DNA of 64,000 nucleotides, from contig NZ_FPAU01000010.1 of the NCBI RefSeq assembly GCF_900116535.1, forward strand, positions 28,354 to 92,353, written 5' to 3'. This document shows, piece by piece, positions 63,982-64,000 of this stretch. The stretch is from Kosakonia arachidis (lineage in GTDB: Bacteria > Pseudomonadota > Gammaproteobacteria > Enterobacterales > Enterobacteriaceae). The translations under genes were made by a program, and so were the position numbers. Positions within the stretch are counted from its first letter, which is position 1; each line of letters begins with the position of its first letter. Below the pieces are notes generated by a model that saw nothing but the letters and a program-made list of their open reading frames with translations, did no database searches and was not told where the DNA came from.

Positions 63982-64000
63982 AAATTGAAGAGTTTGATCA
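63982..64000 (+). rRNA. rrs: 16S rRNA, first 19 nt
   Basis: AAATTGAAGAGTTTGATCA is the 5' end of enterobacterial 16S rRNA; the gene continues past the window. By position beside clpB it corresponds to the rrnG operon of E. coli. Confidence 0.97.

Overview
The window is enterobacterial chromosome. From smpB rightwards the order and orientation of genes (smpB, ratAB, bamE, recN, nadK, grpE, corB, ypjD, ffh, rpsP-rimM-trmD-rplS, then aroF-tyrA, pheA, raiA, bamD, rluD, pgeF, clpB and the start of an rRNA operon) match the well-known E. coli/Salmonella-type backbone, and most proteins look nearly identical in length and sequence to their E. coli counterparts as I remember them. It is not E. coli K-12. 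NadK carries a four-residue insertion, a DUF2946/PepSY pair and an SMP-30 gene sit where K-12 has other genes or none, and both large insertions are accessory. I cannot fix the genus; an Enterobacter/Kosakonia/Citrobacter-like member of the Enterobacteriaceae is plausible.

Positions 1-19,600 are the right part of a CP4-57-like genomic island integrated at the 3' end of ssrA (tmRNA). Its P4-type integrase lies next to ssrA; the far end is outside the window. From left to right the island holds a yfjQ/yfjR/yfjT-like block, a UPF0174 protein, an HNH-type protein, an AlpA regulator, and an unknown protein. A three-gene Lamassu / ABC-three-component defence operon follows (Cap4-like nuclease, middle subunit, SMC-like ATPase with zinc hook). 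Beyond it are a TTG-started PD-(D/E)XK-like protein, an unknown four-helix membrane protein next to a heptanucleotide tandem repeat, a small lipoprotein, and an IS110-family element beside a decayed relative.

Positions 19,600-31,450 are core genome: trans-translation (ssrA, smpB), outer-membrane assembly (bamE), SOS repair (recN with three LexA boxes), NAD kinase, heat-shock grpE, ion-transport-related corB/ypjD, SRP (ffh) and the rpsP operon.

Positions about 31,450-50,905 are a P2/186-type element inserted directly behind the rplS terminator. It has ogr, D, U, T, E/E', FII, FI, G, two H-type fibres, I, J, W, V, R, a full lysis cassette, X, replication gene A, small early genes, a cox-like gene, a repressor with a duplicated DNA-binding domain, and integrase. 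None of the P2 head genes (Q, P, O, N, M, L) is present and S is also missing. The place where the head genes should be holds a near-consensus LexA box and a small ORF that reads toward the lysis/tail operon. The element therefore looks like a headless contractile tail, that is an R-type tailocin candidate or a prophage on its way to becoming one, with two alternative receptor-binding fibres and SOS-linked expression.

Positions 51,100-64,000 are mostly core again: a DUF2946/PepSY membrane pair, the TyrR-type aroF-tyrA operon, an SMP-30 hydrolase, pheA with its Phe-rich leader and attenuator, raiA, bamD, rluD-pgeF, clpB behind a sigma-32 promoter, and rRNA promoters P1/P2 with boxA leading into the first 19 bases of 16S rRNA.
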